Of a stretch of DNA of 64,000 bases, positions 51,178-60,429 are shown one piece after another. The notes below the pieces were generated by a model, which made no database searches, was not told the DNA's origin, and worked only from the letters and a program-made list of their open reading frames with translations. Position 1 is the stretch's first letter; each line of letters opens with the position of its first letter. Made by a program: the position numbers and the translations under genes. Source of the DNA: Sphingopyxis sp. YF1 (GTDB lineage Bacteria > Pseudomonadota > Alphaproteobacteria > Sphingomonadales > Sphingomonadaceae); contig NZ_CP033204.1 of assembly GCF_022701295.1 (NCBI RefSeq), positions 4,120,501-4,184,500 of the forward strand, given 5' to 3'.

Positions 51178-51287
51178 GACCCTCTTCCCCCCGAAAGATA
51201 TGATGGGGGCCGCGGCGCCCCGGCGCGCGGCCTGTCGCTGCTATCGCCGGGATGCCGGGGTCATGGCAAGGGGTTTTCGCGCGCGCC

Positions 51288-52259
51288 TCAGGCGCCGCGA
51301 TGCTCGCCCTTGACCCAGCGCACCGTGCCCGACGAGGCGCGCATCACCACCGTTTCGGTGGTCAGGATGCCGCCGCGGCGGTGCTTGACGCCGCGCAGCA
51401 GCGATCCGTCGGTGACCCCCGTCGCGGCGAAGATGACGTCGCCCTTGGCGAGGTCCTCGAGGTCGTAGACGCGGTCGAGATCCTCGATCCCCCATTTGCG
51501 CGCGCGCAGCCGCTCGTCGTCGTTGCGGAACAGCAGCCGGCCCTTGAACTGGCCGCCGACGCAGCGCAGCGCCGCGGCGGCGAGCACGCCCTCGGGCGCG
51601 CCGCCCGACCCCATATAGATGTCGACATTGGTGTCGGGGTTGGTCGTCGCGATCACCCCGGCGACGTCGCCGTCGGGGATCAGCGCGACGCCGCAGCCGA
51701 TCGCGCGCAGTTCGGAAATGATCGCCTCGTGGCGCGGGCGGTCGAGTACGCAGACGATGATGTCGGCGGGCGCGACGCCCTTTTCGCGCGCCACCGCCTC
51801 GACATTCTCGCGCACGCTGTTGTCGAAATTGACGATGTTCGGCGAATAGCCGGGGCCGACCGCGAGCTTGTCCATATAGACGTCGGGGGCGTTGAGCAGG
51901 CAGCCTTCCTCGGCGATCGCGAGCACCGCGAGCGCATTGGGGCCGGCCTTGGCGGTGATCGTCGTGCCCTCGAGCGGGTCGACCGCGATGTCGATCTTCG
52001 GGCCCTTGTCGGGCGCGTTGCCGACCTTTTCGCCGATGAACAGCATCGGCGCCTCGTCGCGCTCGCCCTCGCCGATGACGATCGTGCCGTCCATGTAGAG
52101 GGTGTTGAACGCGTCGCGCATCGCTTCGACCGCGGCGGCGTCGGCCGCCTTTTCGTCGCCGCGCCCGATCAGCTTCGCGGCGGCGATCGCCGCGGCTTCG
52201 GTGACGCGCACCATTTCGAGCACGAGCACCCGGTCGAGGTTGCTGCCGGTCTTCGTCAT
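51288..52259 (-). CDS. glpX: Fructose-1,6-bisphosphatase class II
   Basis: Removes the 1-phosphate of fructose-1,6-bisphosphate in gluconeogenesis; cytoplasmic, Mn/Mg dependent. The 323-residue protein has GTIVIGEGERDEAPMLFIGE, AVDPLEGTT (metal and substrate binding) and MGSGGAPEGVLAAAAL. Length and N-terminus (MTKTGSNLDRVLVLEMVRVT) are typical. Often found beside hom in sphingomonads; here the two are separated by two other genes. Confidence 0.93.
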   Translation of the reverse strand: MTKTGSNLDRVLVLEMVRVTEAAAIAAAKLIGRGDEKAADAAAVEAMRDAFNTLYMDGTIVIGEGERDEAPMLFIGEKVGNAPDKGPKIDIAVDPLEGTTITAKAGPNALAVLAIAEEGCLLNAPDVYMDKLAVGPGYSPNIVNFDNSVRENVEAVAREKGVAPADIIVCVLDRPRHEAIISELRAIGCGVALIPDGDVAGVIATTNPDTNVDIYMGSGGAPEGVLAAAALRCVGGQFKGRLLFRNDDERLRARKWGIEDLDRVYDLEDLAKGDVIFAATGVTDGSLLRGVKHRRGGILTTETVVMRASSGTVRWVKGEHRGA

Positions 52260-52346
52260 GTCCGCTACTCTCCGTCTTTACTTGTGCCGCCGCACGGGCA
52301 TGGTGCGCGCCATATGGTCGCCCGCGCCGCTTGTCGAGAATGCATC

Positions 52347-52784
52347 ATGCGATTCGCCGCTGCTCTCGCGCTCGCGTGCGTCGTCCCGATGACAGCCGCG
52401 GCGCAGGTCCAGGGGCCGCCGGCCCCGCCGCCGCCCGCCGATGCCGGGGCCGCGCTGGCGCGGACGAAGGAACTGGTCGATCCGATCCGGCGCTGCAAGT
52501 CGGCCGAAGACGGATCGATCGACGTCTGCGGCAGCGATACCGAGCGCCACCGGCTGTCGCCCGAACTGCGTGCGATCGCCGGGGTCGGGCGCTCGACGAA
52601 GACCGCCATTCCCGACGCGCCGAAACTCAATCCGACCCCGCTCGACAGGCTGCCGCACAACTGGATGTCGCTCGGCGGACGTTATCCGCCGGGCCCCGAA
52701 TATAATGCGCTCTACGAAATGGCGAAGCGCGCGACCGATCCCGAGACAGGAACGCCGCCGCCGGCCGGAGAAGAGGAGCCCTAG
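52347..52784 (+). CDS. Secreted hypothetical protein
   Basis: A 145-residue protein with a signal peptide (AAALALACVVPMTAAAQ). The mature part is Pro-rich, with two cysteines (RRCKSAEDGSIDVCGSD) likely to form a disulfide, then HRLSPELR and a C-terminal GGRYPPGPEYNALYEM. I know this type as an exported sphingomonad protein without function. It diverges from glpX, and its last four bases overlap the convergent membrane-protein gene. Confidence 0.65.
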   Translation: MRFAAALALACVVPMTAAAQVQGPPAPPPPADAGAALARTKELVDPIRRCKSAEDGSIDVCGSDTERHRLSPELRAIAGVGRSTKTAIPDAPKLNPTPLDRLPHNWMSLGGRYPPGPEYNALYEMAKRATDPETGTPPPAGEEEP

Positions 52785-53608
52785 GCGAAAATCTCGGCGG
52801 CGTTGGCGGCGGGTTCCGCCGCGCGAACGAAGCCCGCGGGGATCAGCACCTGGCCGAGGAAATAGAGCGCGAAGAGCAGGATCCAGCCGAAGCTCATCAG
52901 CGTTTCGGTGACCGTGCCGGGCTCGTTCGCGAGGATTACCGCGCCGTGGAGCAGCAGCAACCCGCCCGCGGCGATGCCGAACACGAGGCCGTAGAGGAGG
53001 TAGAAGCCGTAGAGCCGCCACTGCGCGGTGCGCGTGCGCCGCCACGATTCGAGAAAGGCCGACACGGGTTCGAGCTTGCCGCGCCCGCCCATGATCGCGC
53101 CCGCGAGGCACAGCCTTGCGCCGATCCAGCCGCCGATCAGCGACAGTAGCAGGCGATAGGCTTCGAGTGCGATGCGCGTGACCCCGTCGGACAGCAGCAC
53201 GTCGAAACCGACGACGAACAGCGGCAGCGTCGCGACCAGCCCGGTGCCGATCGCGAGGACGAGGTTGGCGAGCAGATAGGCGAAACCCGCGACCATGCCG
53301 TACATGATCTCCGACAGAAATCCCTCGCGCATCTCGGCAAGGACACCGTTCCACGCCGCGAGCATCGCCCCCGCCGCGATCACCGCGACGATGCCGAGCA
53401 GGTAGAGCGGGCCGGCGATCGATCCGTAGATTCCGGTCCACGGGTTCGACGCCAGCGCCATCAGGTTGCGCAGGCTGAAGATCGGCTCGCTCGACAGGAA
53501 CAGGAACGGCACCACGACGCCAATTCCGACATAGGCCGCCAGCATGTTGCGATGCGTCGCCGCCAGCGCCCACGCCTCGGCCAGTCCGCGCCGGATATGA
53601 ATGTCCAT
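52781..53608 (-). CDS. Polytopic membrane protein, unknown function
   Basis: A 275-residue protein with about six hydrophobic helices (LAAYVGIGVVVPFLFL, LLGIVAVIAAGAMLAAW, AYLLANLVLAIGTGLVATLP, LYGFYLLYGLVFGIAAGGLL, LMSFGWILLFALYFLGQVLI). The start MDIHIRRGLAEAWALAATHR at ATG 53608 is the natural one for this type; upstream codons are not. No transporter signature is seen. The gene is single and convergent with the secreted protein gene. Confidence 0.7.
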   Translation of the reverse strand: MDIHIRRGLAEAWALAATHRNMLAAYVGIGVVVPFLFLSSEPIFSLRNLMALASNPWTGIYGSIAGPLYLLGIVAVIAAGAMLAAWNGVLAEMREGFLSEIMYGMVAGFAYLLANLVLAIGTGLVATLPLFVVGFDVLLSDGVTRIALEAYRLLLSLIGGWIGARLCLAGAIMGGRGKLEPVSAFLESWRRTRTAQWRLYGFYLLYGLVFGIAAGGLLLLHGAVILANEPGTVTETLMSFGWILLFALYFLGQVLIPAGFVRAAEPAANAAEIFA

Positions 53609-53677
53609 GATTGTCCCCCTGCTCCCCGCTCTCATGGGTAGCAGCGGTGCGGGCGATTTCAAGCGGCGGCTGCGGCC

Positions 53678-54997
53678 CTAGAGCGCGAGGATCGGCATGT
53701 GCATCGGCGCGCCGATCACATGATCCGACGCGGCGAGGGCCGCCAGCGCCGCGCCGATCGCGCGCGCCGGGCCTTCGTGCGTGACGAGCGCGATCACGAC
53801 GCCGTCGCCGGCGTCGTCGCCGCGCTGGATGAAGCTTTCGATCGACACCCCGGCGTCGCGCATCGCGGTCGCGATTTCGGCGAGCACGCCGATGCGGTCC
53901 TCGACGACCAGCCGCACATAATGCTTGCCCTCGCGCGCGCCGGCATCGGCGGGCGGCGCCTGGTCGAGCGCGTCGACGGGCATCGCAAAGGCGGGGCCAT
54001 ATTCATCGCGCGCGATATCGATGATGTCGGCGACGATCGCCGACGCCGTCGGACCCGCGCCCGCGCCCGCGCCCTCGAAGAAGAGGCGGCCGACAAAATT
54101 GCCCTCGGCGACGACGGCGTTGAGCGCGCCGGGCACATAGGCGAGCGGGTGGTCGGCGGGGACGAGGCACGGCTGGACATGCTGGTAGAGGCCGTTTTCG
54201 TCGCGTTCGGCCATGCCGATCAGGCGCACGCGATGCCCCAGCGCCTCGGCCTCGCGGATGTCGGCGGCGATCAGGTCCCGGATCCCGTTCGTCGTGACCG
54301 CGCCGATGTCGAGCCTGGTACCGAAACACAGCGCGGCGAGGATCGACAATTTGTGCGCGGCGTCGATGCCGTCGACGTCGAAGGTCGGGTCGGCTTCGGC
54401 ATAGCCTTCGGCCTGCGCCGCGGCGAGCGCATCGGCAAAGCTCGCGCCATTCCGCTCCATCTGCGTCAGGATATAATTGCAGGTGCCGTTGAGGATGCCG
54501 TAGACGCGCGCGATCGCGTTCGCCGACGCGCCCTCGCGAATCGCCTTGATCACGGGGATGCCGCCCGCGACTGCGGCTTCATATTTCAGCGGCGTGTCCT
54601 TCGCCTCGGCGAGCCGCGCGAGGTCGAGTCCGTGGTGCGCGATCATCGCCTTGTTCGCGGTGACCAGCGCCTTGCCCGCGCCGAGCGCGTGCCGCGCGAG
54701 GGTCAGTGCCATGCCGTCGGCGCCGCCGATCATCTCGACCACGACGTCGACGTCGTCGGCCGCGACCAGCGCGTCGAGATCATCCTCCCAGCGATAGGGC
54801 GAGAGGTCGACACCGCGATCCTTGTGCCGGTCGCGCGCCGACAGCGCGACGATCTCGATCGGCCGGCCGGCGCGGCGCGCGATCAGGTCGCGGTTCGCCT
54901 CGAGCAGCCGGACGACGCCGCCGCCGACGACCCCGATGCCGGCAAGCGCGACGCGAAGCGGCGGGCGGGGCGCGGCGGGGGCGGGCGAAGGCGACAT
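53678..54997 (-). CDS. hom: Homoserine dehydrogenase
   Basis: Reduces aspartate semialdehyde to homoserine with NAD(P)H, the branch to methionine and threonine. The 439-residue protein has the Rossmann motif GIGVVGGGVVRLL, VTANKAMIA, the catalytic region KYEAAVAGGIPVI with GILNGTCNYILTQME and EADPTFDVDGIDAAHKLSIL, and a C-terminal ACT domain (YVRLVVEDRIGVLAEIATAM) for feedback control, most likely by threonine. Full length and single. Confidence 0.94.
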   Translation of the reverse strand: MSPSPAPAAPRPPLRVALAGIGVVGGGVVRLLEANRDLIARRAGRPIEIVALSARDRHKDRGVDLSPYRWEDDLDALVAADDVDVVVEMIGGADGMALTLARHALGAGKALVTANKAMIAHHGLDLARLAEAKDTPLKYEAAVAGGIPVIKAIREGASANAIARVYGILNGTCNYILTQMERNGASFADALAAAQAEGYAEADPTFDVDGIDAAHKLSILAALCFGTRLDIGAVTTNGIRDLIAADIREAEALGHRVRLIGMAERDENGLYQHVQPCLVPADHPLAYVPGALNAVVAEGNFVGRLFFEGAGAGAGPTASAIVADIIDIARDEYGPAFAMPVDALDQAPPADAGAREGKHYVRLVVEDRIGVLAEIATAMRDAGVSIESFIQRGDDAGDGVVIALVTHEGPARAIGAALAALAASDHVIGAPMHMPILAL

Positions 54998-55114
54998 GCA
55001 GAAACTCCGTGCAATAAAATAAGGTGCGCACCGTCGCGCACGATCGAACGCGGCCCTATCGGCTTTTGGCGAGGAAACAAGCCCGGCGCGGCTTCGCGCC
55101 GGTGTAGCTGGCCT

Positions 55115-55999
55115 TTACCGGCCTGCGGGCGGGGTGCGCGTGCGCGCGCAGTCGCCGAGCGCGCCGAGCACGACGGCATAGTCCGACGCGGCCTTGCGGC
55201 GATCCTCGGGCGGCGTCCCCGCGAGCTTGTTGAGCGGCAACTGGCGCGGGAGGCCGCAGGCGAGGCGGTACCAGGCGAGCGTGTCGCGCGGCGGCACCGC
55301 CGCCGACCCGTCGACGATCTCGCCGAACGCCGCAGCCCAGCGGCGCGATCCGTCGGCGCTGGTCAGGATCGTCAGCGACATGGGTTCGCCCGTCGCGGTG
55401 TCGAGGAACAATTGCGTCTCGCCCTCGCCGGGCAGTGTGCCGGGAACGTGGAAGCCGTTGGCGAAGCCGGTGATCGCGGGCGGGGCACCCGGCTTGACCA
55501 GTTCGGTCAGGATCGCGCGCAGCCGCGCCTCGGTCGCCGGGTCCCAGGGCAGCTGCGCATCGGGCGCGACGAGGCGGACGCTGCCGGTGCTGTTCGTCCC
55601 CGCGGCCGCGCCCGCGACGGGGCCGGCGAAAAGGAGCACCGGCTGCTTCTTTTTCAGCTTCGCCGGCTTGCCGTTCGCGCCGTTGGGCAGGTCGACCAGA
55701 TAGGAGATTCGCGCCGCCAGCGGGCCGGCGCCGCGAATCAGGCTGACGACGTCGGCCTCGACATAGAATCGGCTGTGACCCGCCGCGACGCCCGGCGCGC
55801 GATCGGGCTTGAGTGCCGAGGCGGACGCGATCCGCGCCTGGATCGCCATCGGTGCCGCGGTCGCGAGGTCGGCAATATCGGCATAGCTGTACGGGCTCGC
55901 GGGCGCCGCCGCTACGGGGGTCGGCTGGGCCGAAACGCCGGTGATTCCAGCGCCTAAGGCGGTCAGCGAGGCCAGTGCGGCGGGGAGGAGCAAACGCAT
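55115..55999 (-). CDS. Secreted hypothetical protein
   Basis: A 294-residue protein with a signal peptide (LLLPAALASLTALGAGITGV, cleaved near VSA-QP). The mature domain has a beta-rich character (FYVEADVVSLIRG, ISYLVDLPNG, PVLLFAGPV, TQLFLDTATGEPMSLTIL) and two late cysteines. I know no name for the family. ATG 55999 was chosen because it starts the signal peptide. No neighbour on its strand; the divergent tonB starts 280 bases away. Confidence 0.65.
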   Translation of the reverse strand: MRLLLPAALASLTALGAGITGVSAQPTPVAAAPASPYSYADIADLATAAPMAIQARIASASALKPDRAPGVAAGHSRFYVEADVVSLIRGAGPLAARISYLVDLPNGANGKPAKLKKKQPVLLFAGPVAGAAAGTNSTGSVRLVAPDAQLPWDPATEARLRAILTELVKPGAPPAITGFANGFHVPGTLPGEGETQLFLDTATGEPMSLTILTSADGSRRWAAAFGEIVDGSAAVPPRDTLAWYRLACGLPRQLPLNKLAGTPPEDRRKAASDYAVVLGALGDCARTRTPPAGR

Positions 56000-56278
56000 G
56001 ATCGATCCACTTTCTGTCGAGTTTTCGAAATTTTCTGACACCGGGCACACCGGCGGTGTGCCTTCATGGCGCGGCCCACATTAACCGCTGATAAAGGGTT
56101 TGCGAACTCGCCGCCACCGCGATAGGACGTGCGGCGAAGCGGTCGGCAAGAACAGAACAGCCGAAAGCTAACCCGCCGGGTCTGCGGAACGCATCGGAAA
56201 TCATCCGGGCATGTTTGCAACTCCCCCCGACGGTATGGATTGGTGTCAGGATGATCTAGCAAGGAGCGTCGTTCCTGA

Positions 56279-56935
56279 ATGGCTTATGGTGATAGTGTCG
56301 ACCCTAAAAACAGGGTAGTGGCGATCGTCTTGGTGGGCCTGTTCACCGTTACGCTGGGCTATGGCCTGGTGAACGGCTTGAACATCAGCATCGTCAAGAA
56401 ACTCGCCGAAAAATTGGACGTGGTGGACGTCGAAGAACCGCCGCCGCCGGAGGAGCCGCCGCCGCCGCCGCCGCCGGACAATGTCCTGCCGCCGCCGCCG
56501 CCGGTGGTGACGCCGCCGTCGCCGATTCCGCCGCCGGTGACCACGAATACCGTGCAGTCGGTGCCGAAGGCCCCCCCGGCCCCGCCGCCGCCGGTCTATA
56601 TTCCGCCTGCGCCGCCGGCGCCGCCGCCGGCTCCCGATCTCAGCGCCGCGGGTACGCCGCGCGGGAACCCGGGTCGCTGGGCGACCAACGACGATTATCC
56701 CGCCCGCGCGATGCGCGAAGAGCGCGAGGGCACGACGGGTTTCCGCGTGACCTACAACGCCGAAGGCCGGATCACCTCGTGTGACGTTACCTCGTCGAGC
56801 GGTCACGCCGACCTCGATGCGGAAACCTGCAAGCTCATCACGCGTCGCGGCCGGTTCAACCCGGGCAAGGACCGTGCGGGCAATCCCACGGGCGGCTCTT
56901 ACAGCAATCGCATCCGGTGGCAGATTCCGCGCTGA
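56279..56935 (+). CDS. tonB: TonB energy-transducing protein
   Basis: Couples the proton motive force, through ExbB/ExbD, to outer-membrane receptors such as the one at 27134-29488. The 218-residue protein has an N-terminal anchor (VVAIVLVGLFTVTLGYGLV), a long proline-rich periplasmic spacer (about 53-120, EEPPPPEEPPPP and further runs) and a C-terminal TonB domain (YPARAMREEREGTTGFRVTY, ending WQIPR). First gene of a tonB-exbB-exbD-exbD operon closed by a terminator at 58927. Confidence 0.92.
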   Translation: MAYGDSVDPKNRVVAIVLVGLFTVTLGYGLVNGLNISIVKKLAEKLDVVDVEEPPPPEEPPPPPPPDNVLPPPPPVVTPPSPIPPPVTTNTVQSVPKAPPAPPPPVYIPPAPPAPPPAPDLSAAGTPRGNPGRWATNDDYPARAMREEREGTTGFRVTYNAEGRITSCDVTSSSGHADLDAETCKLITRRGRFNPGKDRAGNPTGGSYSNRIRWQIPR

Positions 56936-56998
56936 TCGGCGCGTGCCACCCCGGATCACAGTTTATCGATTTTCGGATTTTGAGAGGGAAGTTCCACT

Positions 56999-57811
56999 AT
57001 GTTTAATCTCATCGCAACCGCTGCTGCCGCAGCCCCCGCGGAAGCCCATGACGTCGGTCTGACGCTGATGCCCGCGTCGATGTGCGTCAAGGAAGAGGGC
57101 GCGAGCCCCTATGGTATGATCCCGGCGCTGTGCGAAGGCGGCATCGTGTCGCAGTTGACCTTCCTCATCCTGCTGATCATGTTCGTCGGCACGCTCTACA
57201 TCCTGTTCACCAAGCTGTTCGAACAGAACAAGGTGATGAACCAGGGCAAGGCGGTCGATGCCAATTTCTGGCGCGCGCCAACGCTCGCCGAAGGTGCGGC
57301 GAAGCTCGAAAAGAACAGCGCCTATCGCCAGGTCGTCGAAGACGGTCTGCGCGCCAACGAAGAGCATAACAAGCTGACCGACCCCGTCGAAGCCCACGAC
57401 TGGATGCACGGCACGCTCGAGCGTTCGCAGAACCACATCAACTCGAAGCTCAACGGCGGCCTCGCCTTCCTCGCGACCGTGGGTTCGACCGCACCGTTCA
57501 TCGGTCTGTTCGGTACCGTTATCGGCATTCTGCGCGCGCTCGTGAAGATCGGTGCGTCGGGTCAGGCGTCGATCGACACCGTTGCCGGTCCGGTCGGTGA
57601 AGCGCTCATCATGACCGCCGTCGGCCTGATCGTCGCGGTTCCCGCGGTGCTCGCGTTCAACTGGCTCCAGAGCCGCAACAAGGTGATCGCCCGCCGTCTG
57701 TCGACCTTCTCGAACGACGTCCTCGGCTCGATCATGTCGGGTGGCCAGGTGAAGCCGGCGTCGGCAGTCGCCGCCAAGGCTGCTGCTCCGGCGGCTGCGC
57801 CGAAGAAGTAA
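56999..57811 (+). CDS. exbB: ExbB/TolQ-family proton channel protein
   Basis: A 270-residue ExbB. Helix one is SQLTFLILLIMFVGTLYILF, followed by a cytoplasmic loop with WMHGTLERSQNHINSK; helices two and three are LAFLATVGSTAPFIGLFGTV and GEALIMTAVGLIVAVPAVLA, the most conserved part of the MotA/TolQ/ExbB family, including the Thr in the channel. The Ala-rich C-terminus is unstructured. It sits 63 bases after tonB. Confidence 0.92.
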   Translation: MFNLIATAAAAAPAEAHDVGLTLMPASMCVKEEGASPYGMIPALCEGGIVSQLTFLILLIMFVGTLYILFTKLFEQNKVMNQGKAVDANFWRAPTLAEGAAKLEKNSAYRQVVEDGLRANEEHNKLTDPVEAHDWMHGTLERSQNHINSKLNGGLAFLATVGSTAPFIGLFGTVIGILRALVKIGASGQASIDTVAGPVGEALIMTAVGLIVAVPAVLAFNWLQSRNKVIARRLSTFSNDVLGSIMSGGQVKPASAVAAKAAAPAAAPKK

Positions 57812-57916
57812 TCCTGTCCGCTCCCTCGGGAGCGGAACGGGGGACATGGGGCGGCGTGCCTTTACCGGCCGCCGCCCGGGTCCATGATAAATTTTTTGTG
57901 ACAGGATGCTAATCCT

Positions 57917-58435
57917 ATGGCGATGAGTGTAGGCGACAAGGGCGAAGATGCCCCGATGTCGGAGATCAACACGACCCCGCTCGTGGACATCATGCTTGTG
58001 TTGCTCATCATCTTCCTCATCACGGTTCCCGTGGTGCTGGAAACGGTGAACCTCAAGCTCCCCGACGTGGTCTTTGAACCGACGACGACCAAGCCTGAGA
58101 ATGTGTTGCTGTCCGTCCGTTCGGGCGACACCGACGGCGACGGCCAACCGAACCCCGAAAGCACCGCGTGCGAAGTCTATTGGGGTCAGACCCCGGTCGA
58201 TTCGAAGGTCTTGCTCGAAAAGGGTCAGAAAAAGCTCGAAGATCTGCTCGCAGAGATCGGCGGCCCCGAGAATATCACCGAGGAAAACTTCCCCGAAGTG
58301 CATATTCGCGGCGACGTGAACACGCCCTACCAGTGCATCGGCGGTGTGATCTACACGATGCAGTTCGCCGGTTTCCAGAAGATCGGGTTCATTTCCGAAC
58401 CGGCTCCTGGCTCGGCCACGCTGGGTCGCATGTAA
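57917..58435 (+). CDS. exbD: ExbD-family protein with Ca-loop-like insert
   Basis: A 172-residue ExbD. The single helix carries the functional Asp24 (TTPLVDIMLVLLIIFLITVP). The periplasmic domain holds DTDGDGQPNP (71-80), like a DxDxDG calcium loop, and two cysteines (85 and about 123) in an insertion not found in standard ExbD (about 140 residues). Partner of the second ExbD gene that follows after 35 bases. Confidence 0.9.
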   Translation: MAMSVGDKGEDAPMSEINTTPLVDIMLVLLIIFLITVPVVLETVNLKLPDVVFEPTTTKPENVLLSVRSGDTDGDGQPNPESTACEVYWGQTPVDSKVLLEKGQKKLEDLLAEIGGPENITEENFPEVHIRGDVNTPYQCIGGVIYTMQFAGFQKIGFISEPAPGSATLGRM

Positions 58436-58470
58436 GCGCGGTCTCCGCCAAGCAATGAAGGAATAAACCC

Positions 58471-58896
58471 ATGTCCATGGCAGTTGGAGATCGGGACGAC
58501 AATGAACCGATGATGGATATGAACACGACGCCGCTGATCGACGTCATGCTCGTGCTCCTCATCATGTTCATCATCACCATCCCGGTCCAGACCCACGCGG
58601 TGAAGATCGACCTTCCGGTTCCGAGCGATTCGAAGAACAATGTCGACCCGGAAAAGAACAAGGTCATGATCGATCCCGCCGGGACGATCACCTGGAACGG
58701 CACGCCGGTCGACCTTGCGCAGCTGGAGCAGTTTCTGATCCAGACCAAGTCGCTTCCGGTCGAGCCCGAGCTGCAGGTCCAGCCCGATCCCTATGCACGC
58801 TATATCGTCGTCGATCGCGTGATGGCGGTGGTCAAGCGCAGCGGCGTCGGCAAGCTCGGCTTCGTCGGCAACGAACAATATGCCCGCGTCTTCTGA
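58471..58896 (+). CDS. exbD: ExbD-family protein, standard length
   Basis: A 141-residue ExbD with Asp24 in the membrane helix (TTPLIDVMLVLLIMFIITIP) and a typical periplasmic domain (VKIDLPVPSDSK, GTITWNGTPVDL, YIVVDRVMAVVKRSGVGKLG). With the ExbD before it, the cell has two ExbD types for one ExbB and one TonB, a pattern common in organisms rich in TonB-dependent receptors. The terminator follows 30 bases after the stop. Confidence 0.92.
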   Translation: MSMAVGDRDDNEPMMDMNTTPLIDVMLVLLIMFIITIPVQTHAVKIDLPVPSDSKNNVDPEKNKVMIDPAGTITWNGTPVDLAQLEQFLIQTKSLPVEPELQVQPDPYARYIVVDRVMAVVKRSGVGKLGFVGNEQYARVF

Positions 58897-58926
58897 TCGC
58901 TGATCGGATTCGCGTGAAACAGGTCG

Positions 58927-58953
58927 GGGCCGCGAAGCGATTCGCGGCCCTTT
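58927..58953 (+). terminator. Intrinsic terminator of tonB-exbBDD operon
   Basis: GGGCCGCGAA (58927-58936) and TTCGCGGCCC (58941-58950) form a perfect ten-base stem with a GCGA loop, followed by TTTCCCTTT. It stands right after the second exbD and before ugd. Confidence 0.75.
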
Positions 58954-59042
58954 CCCTTTGCGCGCTTTGGCCTTAAGGACGCGCCCGCACTCCCCGCCGC
59001 GCGCCGTCGCCGCGCTCCCCCATCAGCAGAAGGGCTTCGCAG

Positions 59043-60353
59043 ATGAAAATCGCCATGATCGGAACGGGCTATGTCGGGCTCGTGTCGGGGGCCTGCTTCT
59101 CCGATTTCGGCCATGACGTCGTGTGCGTCGACAAGGATGCGTCGAAGATCGACGCGCTCCACGCGGGCCGCATGCCGATCTACGAGCCCGGGCTCGATGC
59201 GCTCGTCGCCGCGAATGTCACCGCGGGGCGCCTGTCCTTCACCACCGAACTTGCGCCTGCGGTCGCGGACGCCGACGCGGTGTTCATCGCGGTCGGCACG
59301 CCATCGCGCCGCGGCGATGGCCATGCCGACCTTTCTTACGTCTTCGGCGCCGCCGAGGAACTCGCCGTCACCCTCGACCACGACTGCGTGATCGTCACCA
59401 AGTCGACCGTCCCCGTCGGCACCGGCGACGAAGTCGAGCGCATCCTGCGCGAGGGCGCGCCAGGGCGCAGCCACAGCGTCGCCTCCAACCCCGAATTCCT
59501 GCGCGAAGGCGCCGCGATCGGCGACTTCAAGCGCCCCGACCGTATCGTCATCGGCGCCGAGGATGCGCGCGGCGAAGCGGTGCTGCGCGAAATCTACCGC
59601 CCGCTCTTCCTCAACGAAGCGCCGATCCTCGTCACCCGCCGCCGCACGGCGGAGATGATCAAATATGCCGCCAACGCGTTTCTCGCGACCAAGATCACCT
59701 TCATCAACGAGATCGCCGACCTGTGCGAAGCCGTCGGCGCCGAGGTGCAGGACGTCGCGCGCGGCATCGGGCTCGACAATCGCATCGGGGCGAAGTTCCT
59801 CCACGCCGGCCCCGGCTACGGCGGCAGCTGCTTCCCCAAGGACACGCTCGCGCTGCTCAAGACCGCGCAGGACAATGACGTGCCGCTGCGGCTGGTCGAG
59901 GCGACGGTGCAGGCGAACGACCTGCGCAAACGCGCGATGGGGCGCAAGATCGTCACCGCGCTCGGCGGCAACGCGCGCGGCAAGACCGTCGCGCTGCTCG
60001 GCCTCACCTTCAAGCCCAACACCGACGACATGCGCGATTCGCCCAGCCTCGCGATCGTCCAGACGCTGATCGACGCCGGCGCGCGCGTCACCGCCTACGA
60101 TCCCGAGGGCATGGCGATCGCGGCGCCGATGATGCCCGCTGTCGAGATGAAGGACAGCGCCTATGCCGCGGCCGCGGGCGCCGACGCGGTCGCGATCGTC
60201 ACCGAATGGGACGCCTTCCGCGCGCTCGACCTCGCACGGCTCGGCGCGGGCATGGCCGACAAGCTGCTCGTCGACCTGCGCAACATCTATCGCCGCGACG
60301 AGGTAGCCCGCCACGGCTTTCGCCATATCGCTATTGGAACCGCCGCCGAATAA
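59043..60353 (+). CDS. ugd: UDP-glucose 6-dehydrogenase
   Basis: Oxidises UDP-glucose to UDP-glucuronate in two NAD-dependent steps, for exopolysaccharide and glycolipid (e.g. glycosphingolipid) synthesis. The 436-residue protein has the Rossmann motif GTGYVGLVSGACFSDFGHDV, the substrate region NPEFLREGAAIGDF, KYAANAFLATKITFINEIAD and the catalytic Cys in GYGGSCFPKDTLAL. Full length. Independent of the tonB operon because of the terminator between them. Confidence 0.94.
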   Translation: MKIAMIGTGYVGLVSGACFSDFGHDVVCVDKDASKIDALHAGRMPIYEPGLDALVAANVTAGRLSFTTELAPAVADADAVFIAVGTPSRRGDGHADLSYVFGAAEELAVTLDHDCVIVTKSTVPVGTGDEVERILREGAPGRSHSVASNPEFLREGAAIGDFKRPDRIVIGAEDARGEAVLREIYRPLFLNEAPILVTRRRTAEMIKYAANAFLATKITFINEIADLCEAVGAEVQDVARGIGLDNRIGAKFLHAGPGYGGSCFPKDTLALLKTAQDNDVPLRLVEATVQANDLRKRAMGRKIVTALGGNARGKTVALLGLTFKPNTDDMRDSPSLAIVQTLIDAGARVTAYDPEGMAIAAPMMPAVEMKDSAYAAAAGADAVAIVTEWDAFRALDLARLGAGMADKLLVDLRNIYRRDEVARHGFRHIAIGTAAE

Positions 60354-60429
60354 GGGCATCATCGCGCCAGCGAACGAAAGCGCCACGGCCGCATGGGCGG
60401 GTCCGGGCGAACATCCGGGGAGCAGACAT

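Noticed and set aside
56450..56640. CCG-rich repeats as a tandem repeat or CRISPR-like array
   Set aside because: They encode the proline-rich spacer of TonB. No CRISPR-type repeat-spacer array was seen anywhere in the window.
57817..57836. TCCGCTCC-CTCG-GGAGCGGA hairpin after exbB as a terminator
   Set aside because: No T-run follows and the exbD genes continue the operon; at most it is an mRNA-processing or attenuation hairpin.
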